The notes under the pieces: generated by a model
Database searches by the model: none
What the model saw: the letters and a program-made list of their open reading frames with translations, nothing else
Told to the model about the DNA's origin: nothing
Origin: Weissella sagaensis
GTDB lineage: Bacteria; Bacillota; Bacilli; Lactobacillales; Lactobacillaceae
Length of the DNA stretch: 38,465 bases
Direction of reading: 5' to 3'
Assembly: GCF_005405285.1 (NCBI RefSeq)
Contig: NZ_BJDT01000012.1
Span: 1 to 38,465 of the forward strand
Shown: positions 8,295 through 16,757 of the stretch, one piece after another
How the letters are laid out: each line of letters opens with the position of its first letter
Position numbering within the stretch: position 1 is the stretch's first letter
Position numbers and translations under genes: made by a program

Positions 8295-8959
8295 TTATGC
8301 ATAGGGTATACCCTTTTCTAACATATCTTTATTTTGTGACAGAGAACGTGTGAATGATACAATGGCTCCCTTGCTAGCTGAATAGTCGATCAAAGTTGGT
8401 GCACCTGCATATGCAGTAATCGAAGCTGTATTAATGATCGCATCATGTTGGCTAAGTAACATGAATAATGCTTAGTTAGCATAAACATTCCCAAAACATT
8501 TGTTTGGAATGTTCTTGTAAACTCAGCAGCAGTAATATCCTACAAGTGTTCATGTACATGTTGCTCTCCTGCATTATTGACCAGGATATCAACCTTGGGG
8601 AATTTTTCTGTGATTTTATCCGCTAGTTCAACCACTGCATCTTCACTACCAATATCAGTGGCAAAAGCCAATGGCTCTTTACCAACTTCACTAATTCTCT
8701 TCGCTGTTCTATCAGCATCGGCGTCAGATTCATAATACACGAGCACAACTTGTGCTCCTTCTTTGGCGAATAAGATAGCCGTGGCGGCACCAATACCACT
8801 GTCACCACCAGTAATTACAGCGACTTTGTCCTTCAATGACTGGCCTGGCGCATAACCATATGCTTCCAATTTCGGTTGTTCGCTTAAATAAGCGTCTTCA
8901 TCTTTTTGCAAATAACCTTTTTTTGGTCCTTGGCTCTTAGGCCCATGTTCATGTGGCAT
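8295..8959 (-). pseudogene. Broken short-chain dehydrogenase (general stress SDR family)
   Basis: The first 139 codons are intact: an N-terminal extension (residues 1-45), the Rossmann motif TGGDSGIGAAT near 50-60 and NNAGEQHVHEHL near 128. A TAG then interrupts the frame; the following codons read DITAAEFTRTFQTNVLGMF, and after a +1 shift near 8460 the frame continues with NTASITAYAG and the catalytic-type DYSASKGAIVSF, ending prematurely after GIPYA. The substrate-loop and C-terminal third are missing. This SDR group (Bacillus YdaD/YhdF-like) belongs to general-stress regulons. GAGGAGG precedes the ATG, so the 5' end was once well expressed. Non-functional as an enzyme. Confidence 0.85.
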
Positions 8960-9017
8960 GTTAACTACCTCCTCAGAAATTTGTTAATTTTTGGATTGCG
9001 GCACAGGTAAAAATCAC

Positions 9018-9323
9018 CTAAGTTGCATTTAAGAAAAAAGAGGCTATCAACCTGATAGTCTCTTTACTTTTATTATTTACCTCGTTAAGGAAAGCGGTAA
9101 GAATGTAATGTGACGGTATAGTAACCCTATATATTATAGCTTTACCACCTTTTCTACCAATCTTCTTGTAGAAATCTTTGTCGTGGGTGTCAGCAGTTTT
9201 TTCACCGCCCTTTTCCCCGATTTTTTCATAGAAATCCTTATCGTGGGTCTTAGCGGTCTGTTTGCCGCCCTTTTGCCCCGCTTATTCTCTCGTCATTTTC
9301 TAGTCATCTCTATCTTTAGCCAT
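9018..9323 (-). pseudogene. Broken KGG-repeat general stress protein (GsiB/Con-10-like)
   Basis: Starts at ATG 9323 after AAGGAGG. The frame contains two or more copies of a ~20-residue repeat, KGGKQTAKTHDKDFYEKIGE and a near repeat, which define the KGG hydrophilic stress proteins (GsiB-like). Two stops (TAG, TAA) fall at codons 8 and 14, and after the last KGGKA the frame runs into unrelated residues and through the terminator before stopping. Translation from the native start would give seven residues, so it is a pseudogene. It lies between a broken SDR and the channel gene, which makes a decayed stress islet. Confidence 0.75.
9038..9064 (-). terminator. Terminator downstream of the KGG gene
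   Basis: AAGAGGCTATCA / TGATAGTCTCTT hairpin with a 3-nt loop; on the minus strand it is followed by TTTTTTCTT. Confidence 0.7.
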
Positions 9324-9436
9324 ACAGTGAACCTCCTTAGGTTAACTTATGCTTTTAGAAATAATTTCCTTAACGATTATGCACATACTAACATGCCTAT
9401 AGTGGCGTGAAAATATAACGCTTCCTGTTATTTTCC

Positions 9437-9673
9437 TTAGGAGTTATCGATACTTGGCAAGCCGACAACGTCATTTGGCCAGCTGCTAAGCAACGTCTTT
9501 AAATGGGTCAGCCAGGCTACTATTTTACCCAGAGCTAAGGTAGGTATGAGGTGAGTTTCCACAATCATGACCACTATGAGTTTATACCCTGAGTTAGTCC
9601 AATCACTAACAGAGAGCTGAAATTTGGTATAGTGGCTGCTATCGGGGTTTAAATATAAGACGGCAAAACCCAC
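9437..9673 (-). CDS. Unrecognised reading frame, doubtful
   Basis: A 78-codon frame opening with GTG and no ribosome site. I recognise no domain. The stretch from 9360 to 9690 has no other candidate, so this may be a decayed gene fragment between the KGG pseudogene and the terminator of the channel gene, or no gene at all. Confidence 0.2.
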   Translation of the reverse strand: MGFAVLYLNPDSSHYTKFQLSVSDWTNSGYKLIVVMIVETHLIPTLALGKIVAWLTHLKTLLSSWPNDVVGLPSIDNS

Positions 9674-9696
9674 TTAGAACTAATTTTAAGTAAATT

Positions 9697-9737
9697 AAAA
9701 ACGATACTAACAGCCTCGTATTGGCAGTCAGTATCGT
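9697..9737 (-). terminator. Terminator of the TM-helix channel gene
   Basis: Minus strand: ACGATACT .. GCC/GGC .. AGTATCGT hairpin followed by TTTTTAATTT, about 55 nt after the stop at 9791. Confidence 0.8.
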
Positions 9738-9790
9738 CTTTGGCTAATTATCTTTAGTAAATGGGTACCTGTATAGCTAGTTGCCAAGAA

Positions 9791-11017
9791 TTATTTATTC
9801 CCATTGTCATTCTCATTTGTTTGATCACTTAATTTATGGTCCAATTTTTCTAATTGGTTATGAGCAAAATGTCGCCCGCCCAAACCAAAGGCGAGGGCGA
9901 AGGCCACTGCAAGGCCACCGACGATAAAAAGGAATGCGGTGTTAACGATACTATTGGCAAAGTCTAGTTGGTCTAAGGCCATAAAGACGGCGAAAATTCC
10001 AAAGACTACTTGGGTAATCATACCGAGCCATTTATTTTTAGTAGCGTTCGTAAGGACTTTCCCGACAAACTGACCACCAAAGAAACCAAGCCCTAGAATT
10101 ATCACAGCAAATAATAAGTTCGGTAAGTAGCTAATGATTGCCTTTCCTACCGTGTCTAGCACTTCGAGCTTAAGGGCGTGTAAAGCTTCAACAACGAAGA
10201 AGAGGCCTACAATGGCTGCAACAACCTGACCTAAAATTTTGGAAAGAGCAGTTGTTGGAGCTTTTTCTTTAGGGTAGGCTTCTGCCGCCATTTTATCGAT
10301 ACCAGTATTGGCCAACAAACTCGTAACAAGATTACCAGCAACCTTTGCAATCACGATACCGACTGCCAGTAAGATTACAGCAACCAAAATGTCTGGAATA
10401 GCAGCTAAGATACTATTCAAAACGGTAACAAGTGGCTTTGTGATCGTTGAGATCTTAAGCGCTTCTAAAGCAACGATCGCAATTGGAATCAAGACAAGTA
10501 AGTAGCAGACCATCGCCAAAACATTGGCAATTGAGTCTTTCGTATCTTTGTTAGGCGACGTACCAACAAATTTATCAATGTAATGATCAACTTTTAGGGT
10601 AGCTGCTAAATTGTAGACTAAGTTCTTAACAAGCTTGGCAACGAGGAACCCAATCGTTAGTAAGACAGCTGCCAATAAAATATTAGGTAAGTAGCTTAAA
10701 ATGTAATTCATCATGTCTGTGATTGGCGATGCGATTGAATCCAAGCCAAAAGTTGTAAAAATTCCTGGCAAAAAAAGTAGCCAAACCAAATAATAGAATA
10801 TCTTACCAAGTGCAGTTATCAAAGCATCTGCCTGTTCCATATTAGTAAAAATATTCCATTTAACAAAATATCGGTCTAGATGAGTTTTTTTGAAGCCCTT
10901 AGTAATTAGATACTTAATAAGTATAGCCAAAAGCCATGCAACTAGTATTAATATTAGCCCTTTAATCAGAGTAGGCAACATATTTTGAAATGACTGCCAT
11001 AATTTTGTAATATCCAT
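9791..11017 (-). CDS. Multi-pass membrane protein with conserved TM-helix repeats (mechanosensitive channel-like)
   Basis: 408 aa. Five similar segments, each a hydrophobic helix with an amphipathic Gly/Ala part (YILSYLPNILLAAVLLTIGF, ILAAIPDILVAVILLAVG, AIISYLPNLLFAVIILGLGF), match the conserved TM-helix domain (PF05552) found in MscS-related and CmpX-like proteins. There is no MscS beta-domain. Likely role: a small channel or stress-related membrane protein relieving turgor or membrane stress; annotations vary. The soluble tail is rich in His/Lys/Asn. It has its own promoter (11058-11086), AAAGGAAT ribosome site and terminator, and is the intact member of the stress islet. Confidence 0.8.
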   Translation of the reverse strand: MDITKLWQSFQNMLPTLIKGLILILVAWLLAILIKYLITKGFKKTHLDRYFVKWNIFTNMEQADALITALGKIFYYLVWLLFLPGIFTTFGLDSIASPITDMMNYILSYLPNILLAAVLLTIGFLVAKLVKNLVYNLAATLKVDHYIDKFVGTSPNKDTKDSIANVLAMVCYLLVLIPIAIVALEALKISTITKPLVTVLNSILAAIPDILVAVILLAVGIVIAKVAGNLVTSLLANTGIDKMAAEAYPKEKAPTTALSKILGQVVAAIVGLFFVVEALHALKLEVLDTVGKAIISYLPNLLFAVIILGLGFFGGQFVGKVLTNATKNKWLGMITQVVFGIFAVFMALDQLDFANSIVNTAFLFIVGGLAVAFALAFGLGGRHFAHNQLEKLDHKLSDQTNENDNGNK

Positions 11018-11057
11018 AAAATGATTCCTTTCTACAATTGAGAATAACTACGCGTAG

Positions 11058-11086
11058 ATACTATCATAGATAAATAATTTTGTAAA
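11058..11086 (-). promoter_or_regulatory. Promoter of the TM-helix channel gene
   Basis: Minus strand TTTACA (11081-11086), 17-bp spacer, TAGTAT (11058-11063), 40 bp before the ATG. A CTACGCGTAG palindrome at 11049-11058 touches the -10 and could be an operator. Confidence 0.6.
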
Positions 11087-11251
11087 AAATTATATTTATT
11101 TAGTATCATCTTATTATAATACTATCTAAAAGATCACACTTCATAAAGACACTCAGATTTAACTACTTTGTGAATTAATACTATGATAGACATTAATATA
11201 TATAAATTTTTTATTTAACAAGATCTTTTAAATAAATGTTCTACAATATTT

Positions 11252-11295
11252 GGTACCGAGGACTAATCTGTAAGATTAGTCCTCGGTACCTTTTT
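11252..11295 (+). terminator. Perfect 18-bp hairpin terminator
   Basis: GGTACCGAGGACTAATCT / AGATTAGTCCTCGGTACC with a GTA loop, then TTTTTGTT on the plus strand. No gene on the plus strand reads into it; it is probably left from a lost neighbour. Confidence 0.75.
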
Positions 11296-11339
11296 GTTAT
11301 ACTTGTATATAATTTATGGCAAGCACAAAAAACAGATCA

Positions 11340-12160
11340 GCTGTAATTAGTCTGTCACACAAGATCCCTCTAGGAATGACCTATAACGTGGGGAAGTATA
11401 TCGAGATTTTGATTGGAATTAAAGTCATACCGCGTATTTGATATCATGCATAATCCGTTATAGCAATAGTCTGTGTTACTACTTTAAACAGTATTCTTAC
11501 CATATTTGAACTGCTGTTAAAACGATTATTATTGATTTATTTACCCCTTATCGCCAGATAATTCATGATTTATTTCTACATGGCCAAATCATTACCGATC
11601 GATTTCATGTCGTGACATAAGTCTATCGTTCATTGAACACAATTCGTATTCAAACAATGAAAGATTCATATTACAGGAACACGGACTTATAGGCAATTAG
11701 ATAATTATTGGAAATTTATTTTGAAAGATGGAACCGCACTAAATTACATTGATTTTCGTAAGCGTCGTGGTTATCGTTATGCTTATCTAACAGATCAAGA
11801 GGTTATTGATTATCTATTGGCTTTGTCTCTAGAACTACGATCTGCTTACAATTTTTATCAAGATGTGCTGTACACTGCTCGTTATTAGGACTCCAACCAA
11901 TTATGGGAAACTACCAAAACTGATTATCAAGATCCACGTTTCCAACGATTACCTGAAACTATGAAAAAATCGCGCCAAATGTTAAAACACCACATATCAG
12001 AAATTTAAAATAGCTTTATTTACACATTCTCAAACAGATCCGTAGAAATGACCAACAATAAGATAAAAGCTATCAAACGGATAGCATATTCATTTCACAA
12101 TTTTGAACTATTTTGTTTACGTATTTTAATTTCTTTTCAAGAAGGTCCCTATTTGTAAAA
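11340..12160 (+). pseudogene. ISL3-family transposase, decayed
   Basis: In several frames this reads as an ISL3-type DDE transposase: VKTIIIDLFTPYRQIIHDLF and then ITDRFHVVT with a stop around 11519-11620, YYRNTDL/NYWKFI near 11670, the DGTALNYIDFRKRRGYRYAY segment near 11730, LLALSLELRSAYNFYQ near 11820, and the final MTNNKIKAIKRIAYSFHNFELF near 12050-12110. At least three frameshifts and several stops separate them. The terminal inverted repeats are not recognisable, so it is an old dead element. Confidence 0.75.
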
Positions 12161-12239
12161 TTATAAACAAAAAGCAACCAAATTTATGAAAAATTCAGTC
12201 GCTTGAATAGCCTTTAGTATTAGTTAACGAGTAAAAAAA

Positions 12240-12353
12240 TCACTCTGCCTTTTTATAGTCCGCTGGTGCTGGCCTACCCTTAACGTCTTTCTGAGGGCTT
12301 AATGAAGTAGATTCTTCTTCACTCTTATCTTTTTTTGTACTATCTTTAGTCAT
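12240..12353 (-). CDS. Small hydrophilic protein, 37 aa
   Basis: Strong AAGGAGG stands 7 nt before the ATG at 12353. The protein is almost all charged or polar (Lys/Asp/Ser/Glu) and ends in GRPAPADYKKAE. It resembles the short disordered stress-associated proteins that accompany general stress genes in lactobacilli, but I cannot name a family. It may belong with the stress islet to its left. Confidence 0.55.
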   Translation of the reverse strand: MTKDSTKKDKSEEESTSLSPQKDVKGRPAPADYKKAE

Positions 12354-12391
12354 AGTAACCTCCTTATCTACTTAATACTATACATTCGATA

Positions 12392-12547
12392 CTAATTAAT
12401 TGTAACAAAATACATCCATAACATAAAGCCTCCATGATTGCCAACATAAAGAGGCATTGTATCACATAATTGCTGGGAATTTCTTTTGAAATTATATTCA
12501 TGGGCTTTTTCAGCTAGTAAATAATTAATCAGGAGTTTAATATTCAT
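12392..12547 (-). CDS. Possible small protein, 51 aa
   Basis: ATG at 12547 with GCGGAAGTG upstream; stop at 12392-12394. The residues NYLLAEKAHEYNFKRNSQQL and YVGNHGGFMLWMYF look like real protein, with no known family. It lies downstream of the partition operon in the same direction and could be its last gene. Little else supports it. Confidence 0.35.
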   Translation of the reverse strand: MNIKLLINYLLAEKAHEYNFKRNSQQLCDTMPLYVGNHGGFMLWMYFVTIN

Positions 12548-12589
12548 AATTTTCACTTCCGCTCATATCAAGGGTTTCAGCCGTTTTAA

Positions 12590-12934
12590 TTAGATAGTAA
12601 AATAATGCTCGCTAATTATATCGTTTTGGTATTTACCTATTACGTACTCCCACAAAGCGTCATACAACTTACGTTTAGCAGGGTCAGGGTTATGTGAAGA
12701 GTATTCCCAAAGTTCCTGTAAGTCAACCATTGGCGGTTCAAAAAATATGCGCGTCCTAAATTGACCTCACCTATTCCCTGGTGTAAATCGCTAGTAACTA
12801 AGGGATCTTCGGCAGCCACTACTTTGTTAATTTGCTTTTCCATTGTCAACATTGAGGCCCCAGTTTGGGTCATCACATAGTGCCTATCTCTCTTCCAACT
12901 AAACATCTTTAATGGGAACACCCGCAACACTCAT
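12590..12934 (-). pseudogene. Frameshifted gene of the partition operon, function unknown
   Basis: Begins at ATG 12934 after AAAGGAAG with MSVAGVPIKDV, shifts frame near 12900, continues with RHYVMTQTGASMLTMEKQ and TSDLHQGIGEVNLGRAYF, then shifts again in a run of six A at ~12750 and ends with EPPMVDLQELWEYSSHNPD and DALWEYVIGKYQNDIISEHY. All three parts look like one ~115-aa protein. Two shifts make a pseudogene likely; the homopolymer site could also be a sequencing error. It follows the small RHH gene in the same operon. Confidence 0.6.
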
Positions 12935-12948
12935 GGCTTCCTTTCTTT

Positions 12949-13140
12949 TTAGCCGTTCAAGTTAAATTCTTTTTTTAATAGTTGTTCTAAATATCTAGAA
13001 GCTGTTAGCTCTTTTTCTTTAGCACGTCTAGCTAGTTTATTAGCAATGTTTTGTTTTAAAGTGTAAGAGTTTGAAATTCTAGGTGCAGGGGTTTCATTTA
13101 TTACTGGGTTACTGTTCATACTATCCTTTAATTGGTCCAT
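12949..13140 (-). CDS. Small partition-operon protein, RHH-like
   Basis: 63 aa. The C-terminal half (YTLKQNIANKLARRAKEKEL TASRYLEQLL) has the strand-helix-helix pattern of MetJ/Arc/CopG ribbon-helix-helix proteins; the N-terminal ~22 residues are flexible. It sits 19 nt after the ParB-like gene and is likely a DNA-binding partner or regulator in the par operon. Exact role unknown. Confidence 0.6.
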   Translation of the reverse strand: MDQLKDSMNSNPVINETPAPRISNSYTLKQNIANKLARRAKEKELTASRYLEQLLKKEFNLNG

Positions 13141-13159
13141 TTTATCTGCCTCCTTTCTA

Positions 13160-13396
13160 TCACATGTTTTTGATTAGTTCATTAAGAAACTTAGAAGCAG
13201 ATTTAAAATTATGTTCTTTTGCTAAAGCGTCAAGTCTCTTTCTGACACTTGGTTGAAGTGAAAATGTATAATTTTTTGTTCGTTCATCTTCATCTGCATC
13301 ATTAAATACAGGAATTACTAATTTATCTTTGGGTTCAAATTGCTCTGTTTTTTGTAGAGCTTGTTTTATCTGTTTATTCTCTGGGTTAAATGCCAT
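13160..13396 (-). CDS. parB: ParB-like centromere-binding protein (RHH type)
   Basis: 78 aa from the ATG at 13396, preceded by AAAGGAG at the right distance; an ATG 30 nt upstream lacks one and would overlap the repeat at 13424. The disordered N-terminus is followed by NYTFSLQPSVRKRLDALAKEH and KSASKFLNELIKNM, a ribbon-helix-helix fold. Small RHH proteins of this kind serve as the ParB of type Ib partition systems, binding the centromere and stimulating ParA. It follows parA by ~70 nt, with a shared sequence motif between them. Confidence 0.7.
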   Translation of the reverse strand: MAFNPENKQIKQALQKTEQFEPKDKLVIPVFNDADEDERTKNYTFSLQPSVRKRLDALAKEHNFKSASKFLNELIKNM

Positions 13397-13423
13397 ATCC
13401 AATTCTCCTTTATACTTAATATG

Positions 13424-13441
13424 CATACGTACTAAGTATAC
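13424..13441. promoter_or_regulatory. Partition-site motif, copy 1
   Basis: CATACGTACTAAGTATAC lies just upstream of parB and matches 15 of 18 bases with the motif upstream of parA at 14273-14290. Likely bound by the RHH protein for repression or as a centromere. Confidence 0.55.
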
Positions 13442-13467
13442 ATATGATTAATAAATATATCTATTGT

Positions 13468-14259
13468 CTATAATCTGTTAGTAATTTCTTGGAATGTTTT
13501 ATCAATATTATCAAAAAATTCACGTTGATTAATATATGTCTTATGATCTAGAGCCATTGTTGATAACGACGTTTTATCAAGTGTAGAACGATTAAATAAT
13601 TCTTTTTCTGGAACTGTTGCAAGGACGTTAGGGTCATCTTTTAATGCTTCTAGCAGTTCGTGGGAAGATTTAGTATTATGTTTAATCATGTTAGCAATAA
13701 AAAATAACTTAGCAGTTACATAAGATTGTCTACTAGAATAATCTATTGCTTCTTTTTGTAATTCGTTTATGCGTTCTTCTAAATTAAATTTTGCATTGTA
13801 GCCATGTTCACTAGGTGTAATTGGGCTAAGTATAGCGTTACTAATAATCACTGCATTTTTGGTTGCCGTAGAAAAATCAGGGTGACTATCCAAAATAATA
13901 TAATCAAAGCGTTCTAAATTCAAACGATCATAGTTATCTGATAACCACATGTATAGCAACATATTTTTATTTGTTTTATTTTCCAGATCTCTTTCAATAT
14001 CATCTAAGTGCATATCTCCGGCAATTAAACTAATATTGTCTTTGATTTCATGTATTTTCACTTTGCCTCTTCCTAAAAAGATATTTCCGACAGTTTCTGC
14101 ACTATCATAAATTCCATAGGTTTGAGTTAAATTACTTTGATGATCTAAGTCGACAAACAGGACGTTATTGTTGTGGGAAGCTAACCACTCACCATAATTA
14201 AAGGTAAGTGTTGTTTTGCCAACGCCACCCTTTATGGCTGAAAACGTAATAATCTTCAT
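13468..14259 (-). CDS. parA: ParA family partition ATPase
   Basis: 263 aa. Deviant Walker A KGGVGKTT at residues 10-17, Walker A' FVDLDHQSNL near 35-44, and YIILDSHPDFST near 120, the Soj/ParA pattern. There is no N-terminal DNA-binding domain, so it is a short type Ib ParA. It should form nucleoid-bound ATP dimers that segregate plasmid copies together with the RHH protein downstream. GAGGAGG precedes the ATG. A promoter and repeats lie at 14273-14340. Confidence 0.9.
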   Translation of the reverse strand: MKIITFSAIKGGVGKTTLTFNYGEWLASHNNNVLFVDLDHQSNLTQTYGIYDSAETVGNIFLGRGKVKIHEIKDNISLIAGDMHLDDIERDLENKTNKNMLLYMWLSDNYDRLNLERFDYIILDSHPDFSTATKNAVIISNAILSPITPSEHGYNAKFNLEERINELQKEAIDYSSRQSYVTAKLFFIANMIKHNTKSSHELLEALKDDPNVLATVPEKELFNRSTLDKTSLSTMALDHKTYINQREFFDNIDKTFQEITNRL

Positions 14260-14272
14260 TATTAATCCTCCT

Positions 14273-14290
14273 CATACGCATTAAGTATGC
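14273..14290. promoter_or_regulatory. Partition-site motif, copy 2
   Basis: CATACGCATTAAGTATGC between the parA promoter and its RBS. Related half-motifs ATACGCATAA (near 14343) and ATACGTATAA (near 14363) flank the promoter, giving a cluster of at least three sites that fits a parS/operator region. Confidence 0.55.
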
Positions 14291-14311
14291 TTAATATTTA
14301 TCCTTATAAGT

Positions 14312-14340
14312 ATAATAACATAGCATAATGATGTTTACAA
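14312..14340 (-). promoter_or_regulatory. parA operon promoter
   Basis: Minus strand TTGTAA (14335-14340), 17-bp spacer, TATTAT (14312-14317). Confidence 0.6.
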
Positions 14341-14372
14341 TTAATACGCATAATTTATATTTATACGTATAA

Positions 14373-14936
14373 TTATAAGGGATAAATATCTTTGAATCGC
14401 CTTTGTTGTGTACGTTCGCTAATGCCTGTCTTTCTAGCAATCATTTTGTAAGTCATGCCTTGTTGGCGCAACTTATAAGCTAAACGTATTTGTTCATCTG
14501 TGTAGGTTTGTGGGCGTCCCTCATGAAAATAGGGGTCATGTGTTTTAGCGTATATTTTACCCTCTTGGGTTCGTGTCACAATCATGTCTCGTTCAAATTG
14601 GGCAAAAGCACTAAAAATAGTAAAAATTAATTGCCCTGTGGGCGTGTTATCAATTAGTCCCATGTTCAGAATATTAACTTTGATGTTACGTTTAAATAGG
14701 TCTTGAATTATATCAAGGGCTTCTCTAGTATTGCGTGCGAAGCGATCTAATTTTGTCACAATCAATGTATCATTTGCTTTTAGTTCATTCAGCAATTTAT
14801 TAAATTCAGGGCGTTCAGTCGTTGTACCAGTAAACTTTTCTTGATAGATTATTTCAGCGCCTGAATTTTTTAAACTCTCAATCTGATTTTCTAATTTTTG
14901 ATCCGTGGTACTCACTCTGGCGTAACCGTATTTCAT
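14373..14936 (-). CDS. Serine resolvase/invertase (Pin/Tn3 type)
   Basis: 187 aa from the ATG at 14936 (GGAG 8 nt upstream). The catalytic domain opens MKYGYARVSTTDQ, with the nucleophile Ser9, and has the TKLDRFARNTREAL motif with conserved Arg near 68-71 and the GQLIFTIFSAFAQFERDM helix. The C-terminal ~45 residues hold a helix-turn-helix (GMTYKMIARKTGISERTQQR). Such plasmid enzymes resolve multimers or cointegrates and fit next to a partition operon. The inverted repeats at 15753-15848 are a possible, unproven, target. Confidence 0.9.
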   Translation of the reverse strand: MKYGYARVSTTDQKLENQIESLKNSGAEIIYQEKFTGTTTERPEFNKLLNELKANDTLIVTKLDRFARNTREALDIIQDLFKRNIKVNILNMGLIDNTPTGQLIFTIFSAFAQFERDMIVTRTQEGKIYAKTHDPYFHEGRPQTYTDEQIRLAYKLRQQGMTYKMIARKTGISERTQQRRFKDIYPL

Positions 14937-15056
14937 CTTATGTCTCCAATCTGATTTATATAGCAAATTTGGTACTTTTGCAGTAAAAAAGGGTATGTAT
15001 TTATGGCGGCAAGTTATGACGCATTCTAACACCTTTAATTATAAGGCACAAAAAAA

Positions 15057-15082
15057 GGCGACACAACTGTTAAGTTACGCCC
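15057..15082 (-). terminator. Terminator of the gene at 15097
   Basis: On the minus strand GGCG-t-AAC / GTT-gtgt-CGCC forms a hairpin followed by TTTTTTT. Confidence 0.7.
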
Positions 15083-15096
15083 CCCCTTATGGCTAT

Positions 15097-15636
15097 TTAA
15101 ATGCGACTTTCGTAAATGCCGTCATATACTTCTGCTTTAACAACATCTATATCTACACCTCCGTTATCAATATATTTCAAAATATTACATAAAGAATTGT
15201 GTAAATATTCGGCTTCAATAACTAATTGCTTTTTTCCCATATCACTGTATTGACTGTTTTCAGCCAAGTTATGTTCATCATAATAATCTTCAAATGGATC
15301 TTTTACGTCCACATTATCAATGCTAATTTTTTCAGTCATAAAACGTGGCCAAATAGTATTGGCTGCATCTATATCTAATTTTTTAACTATACGTGCCCAC
15401 ATAAAAACATTTTCATAATTAAAACTAGGTTCGTTATGATGCAAATCAAAGAACTGTTTAAATTGCTGAGGCGTTATCCCCATTTTGTCAAAATATTCTC
15501 TCGTAAAATTAAATATAATTACACGTACTGCAGTATCTTCATCCCATCCTATTTTTAAAAATCTGTCAAATTGCCTTTCAAATGAAGCCATTATAAAATC
15601 AGTATTTTTATAAAAGTTATGTAATTTATTATACAT
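15097..15636 (-). CDS. Hypothetical protein, about 180 aa
   Basis: A soluble, acidic, mostly helical protein with no signal or membrane segment. Segments such as FERQFDRFLKIGWDEDTAVR and FWARIVKKLDI-like helices give no family that I recognise. The start is uncertain: ATG 15642 has its purine run too close, ATG 15636 fits better. It has its own terminator and lies alone between the resolvase and a palindromic site. Could be an accessory or defence-related gene; no function is claimed. Confidence 0.6.
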   Translation of the reverse strand: MYNKLHNFYKNTDFIMASFERQFDRFLKIGWDEDTAVRVIIFNFTREYFDKMGITPQQFKQFFDLHHNEPSFNYENVFMWARIVKKLDIDAANTIWPRFMTEKISIDNVDVKDPFEDYYDEHNLAENSQYSDMGKKQLVIEAEYLHNSLCNILKYIDNGGVDIDVVKAEVYDGIYESRI

Positions 15637-15752
15637 CGCCATCTCTTTTCATTATAGTTGTTAGTTCTTTAATCAAATAATATATAAAATAAATATATAA
15701 TGTTAACAATTTCGGTTTATTTCACACTTGATTATTTCAATGAGTCCGATAG

Positions 15753-15848
15753 GTTGATAACCATTGACGATAAATGCCTGCTAAATCAGCATTTTACTTT
15801 CAATGACCGTCAATGATTATCAACATGTTTCCCATGATGTTTCCCATG
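15753..15848. repeat. Nested inverted and direct repeats, possible recombination site
   Basis: Arms GTTGATAACCATTGACG (15753-15769) and CGTCAATGATTATCAAC (15808-15824) pair with one mismatch; inside them AAATGCCTG/CAGCATTT forms a second stem. Directly beyond, GTTTCCCATG occurs twice (15827-15836 and 15839-15848). The arrangement resembles core plus arm-type sites of a site-specific recombinase. It marks the edge between the partition/resolvase block and the truncated genes to the right. Confidence 0.5.
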
Positions 15849-15892
15849 GATGCCAACAGACATATACATAACTGTGGTGACACTTTTGCAAA

Positions 15893-16756
15893 TTAGCTTA
15901 ACCATTCCATTGTGTCATTGAGATTTTCTCTGTTAATTTTGTTACCTACCATCTGTAACACATGTTGTTCGTCCTTAAGCCAGAGTATATGCAATAGCGT
16001 TCTTACATTTGTCTGAAGCTCCTTTGGTGATATGTCTAAATCGTCAATGATAGTTAGACCATGAGATAAAGAGTTAATTACGTCTAACATTCTTTGAACC
16101 TCCGCATCTAATTCGTCAGGAGTTTCGTAAAACTTCTTGATTTCGGGATACGATGCTTTAGTCGCATACATCAACTTATAGTGGGATTTTGCATGCGATT
16201 CGAAAATCACTCTTGCTTTATTACCGTAAGATAGGTGAGACTCATTTAATTTTCTTTTAGATAATTGAGCGAAAGACATCAGCGATTCAAACGTAGTCCG
16301 GTAATAATCAGAATAATTGTTTTTCTCTTCTTGACTGACAGATTCAACACTAGATTTCCCTTGTTCATCCTTGACAATCCTAAACCATTTTGTATCCTTG
16401 CCACTGCCATAGGCAAAATTATGAAAGTCTTGTGAAGAGTGGGTTAGGACAACAACCTGAACCTTTGACTTAATGGCAAACTTAATAAACCCATTGATCA
16501 ACTCGGTCAGATAGAACCTATTGTCAGAATCAAGGCCTGTTATTGGATCATCGATGATTACTGTTGATACCCCATCGGCTATCTTTTCTTCAGGTACTTT
16601 GAATAGATCATAGTAAAAATGAATAAATGCAATAAACCTGCGCTCACCTTCGCTTAGCTGACTAAGACTTAATTGAATATTATCCGTGTTGTGCCAAACG
16701 GTATAGTTACTGTTCTCAGCATCAATTCTTAGTTCGAATCCAAATCCTACCTTCAT
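15893..16756 (-). pseudogene. AAA_13-type ATPase, N-terminally truncated
   Basis: The 287 codons carry an ABC-type signature LSLSQLSEGERRFIAF and Walker B VIIDDPITGLDSDNRF with the H-loop VVLTHSSQDF, then a helical C-terminus. The Walker A P-loop and the first coiled-coil half are missing, so ATP binding is impossible. The family (PF13166, related to RloC/PrrC-type ATPases) is linked to anticodon nucleases and phage defence. The ATG at 16756 is only an internal Met at the deletion edge, where an oppositely oriented gene is also cut. Confidence 0.75.
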
Positions 16757-16757
16757 T

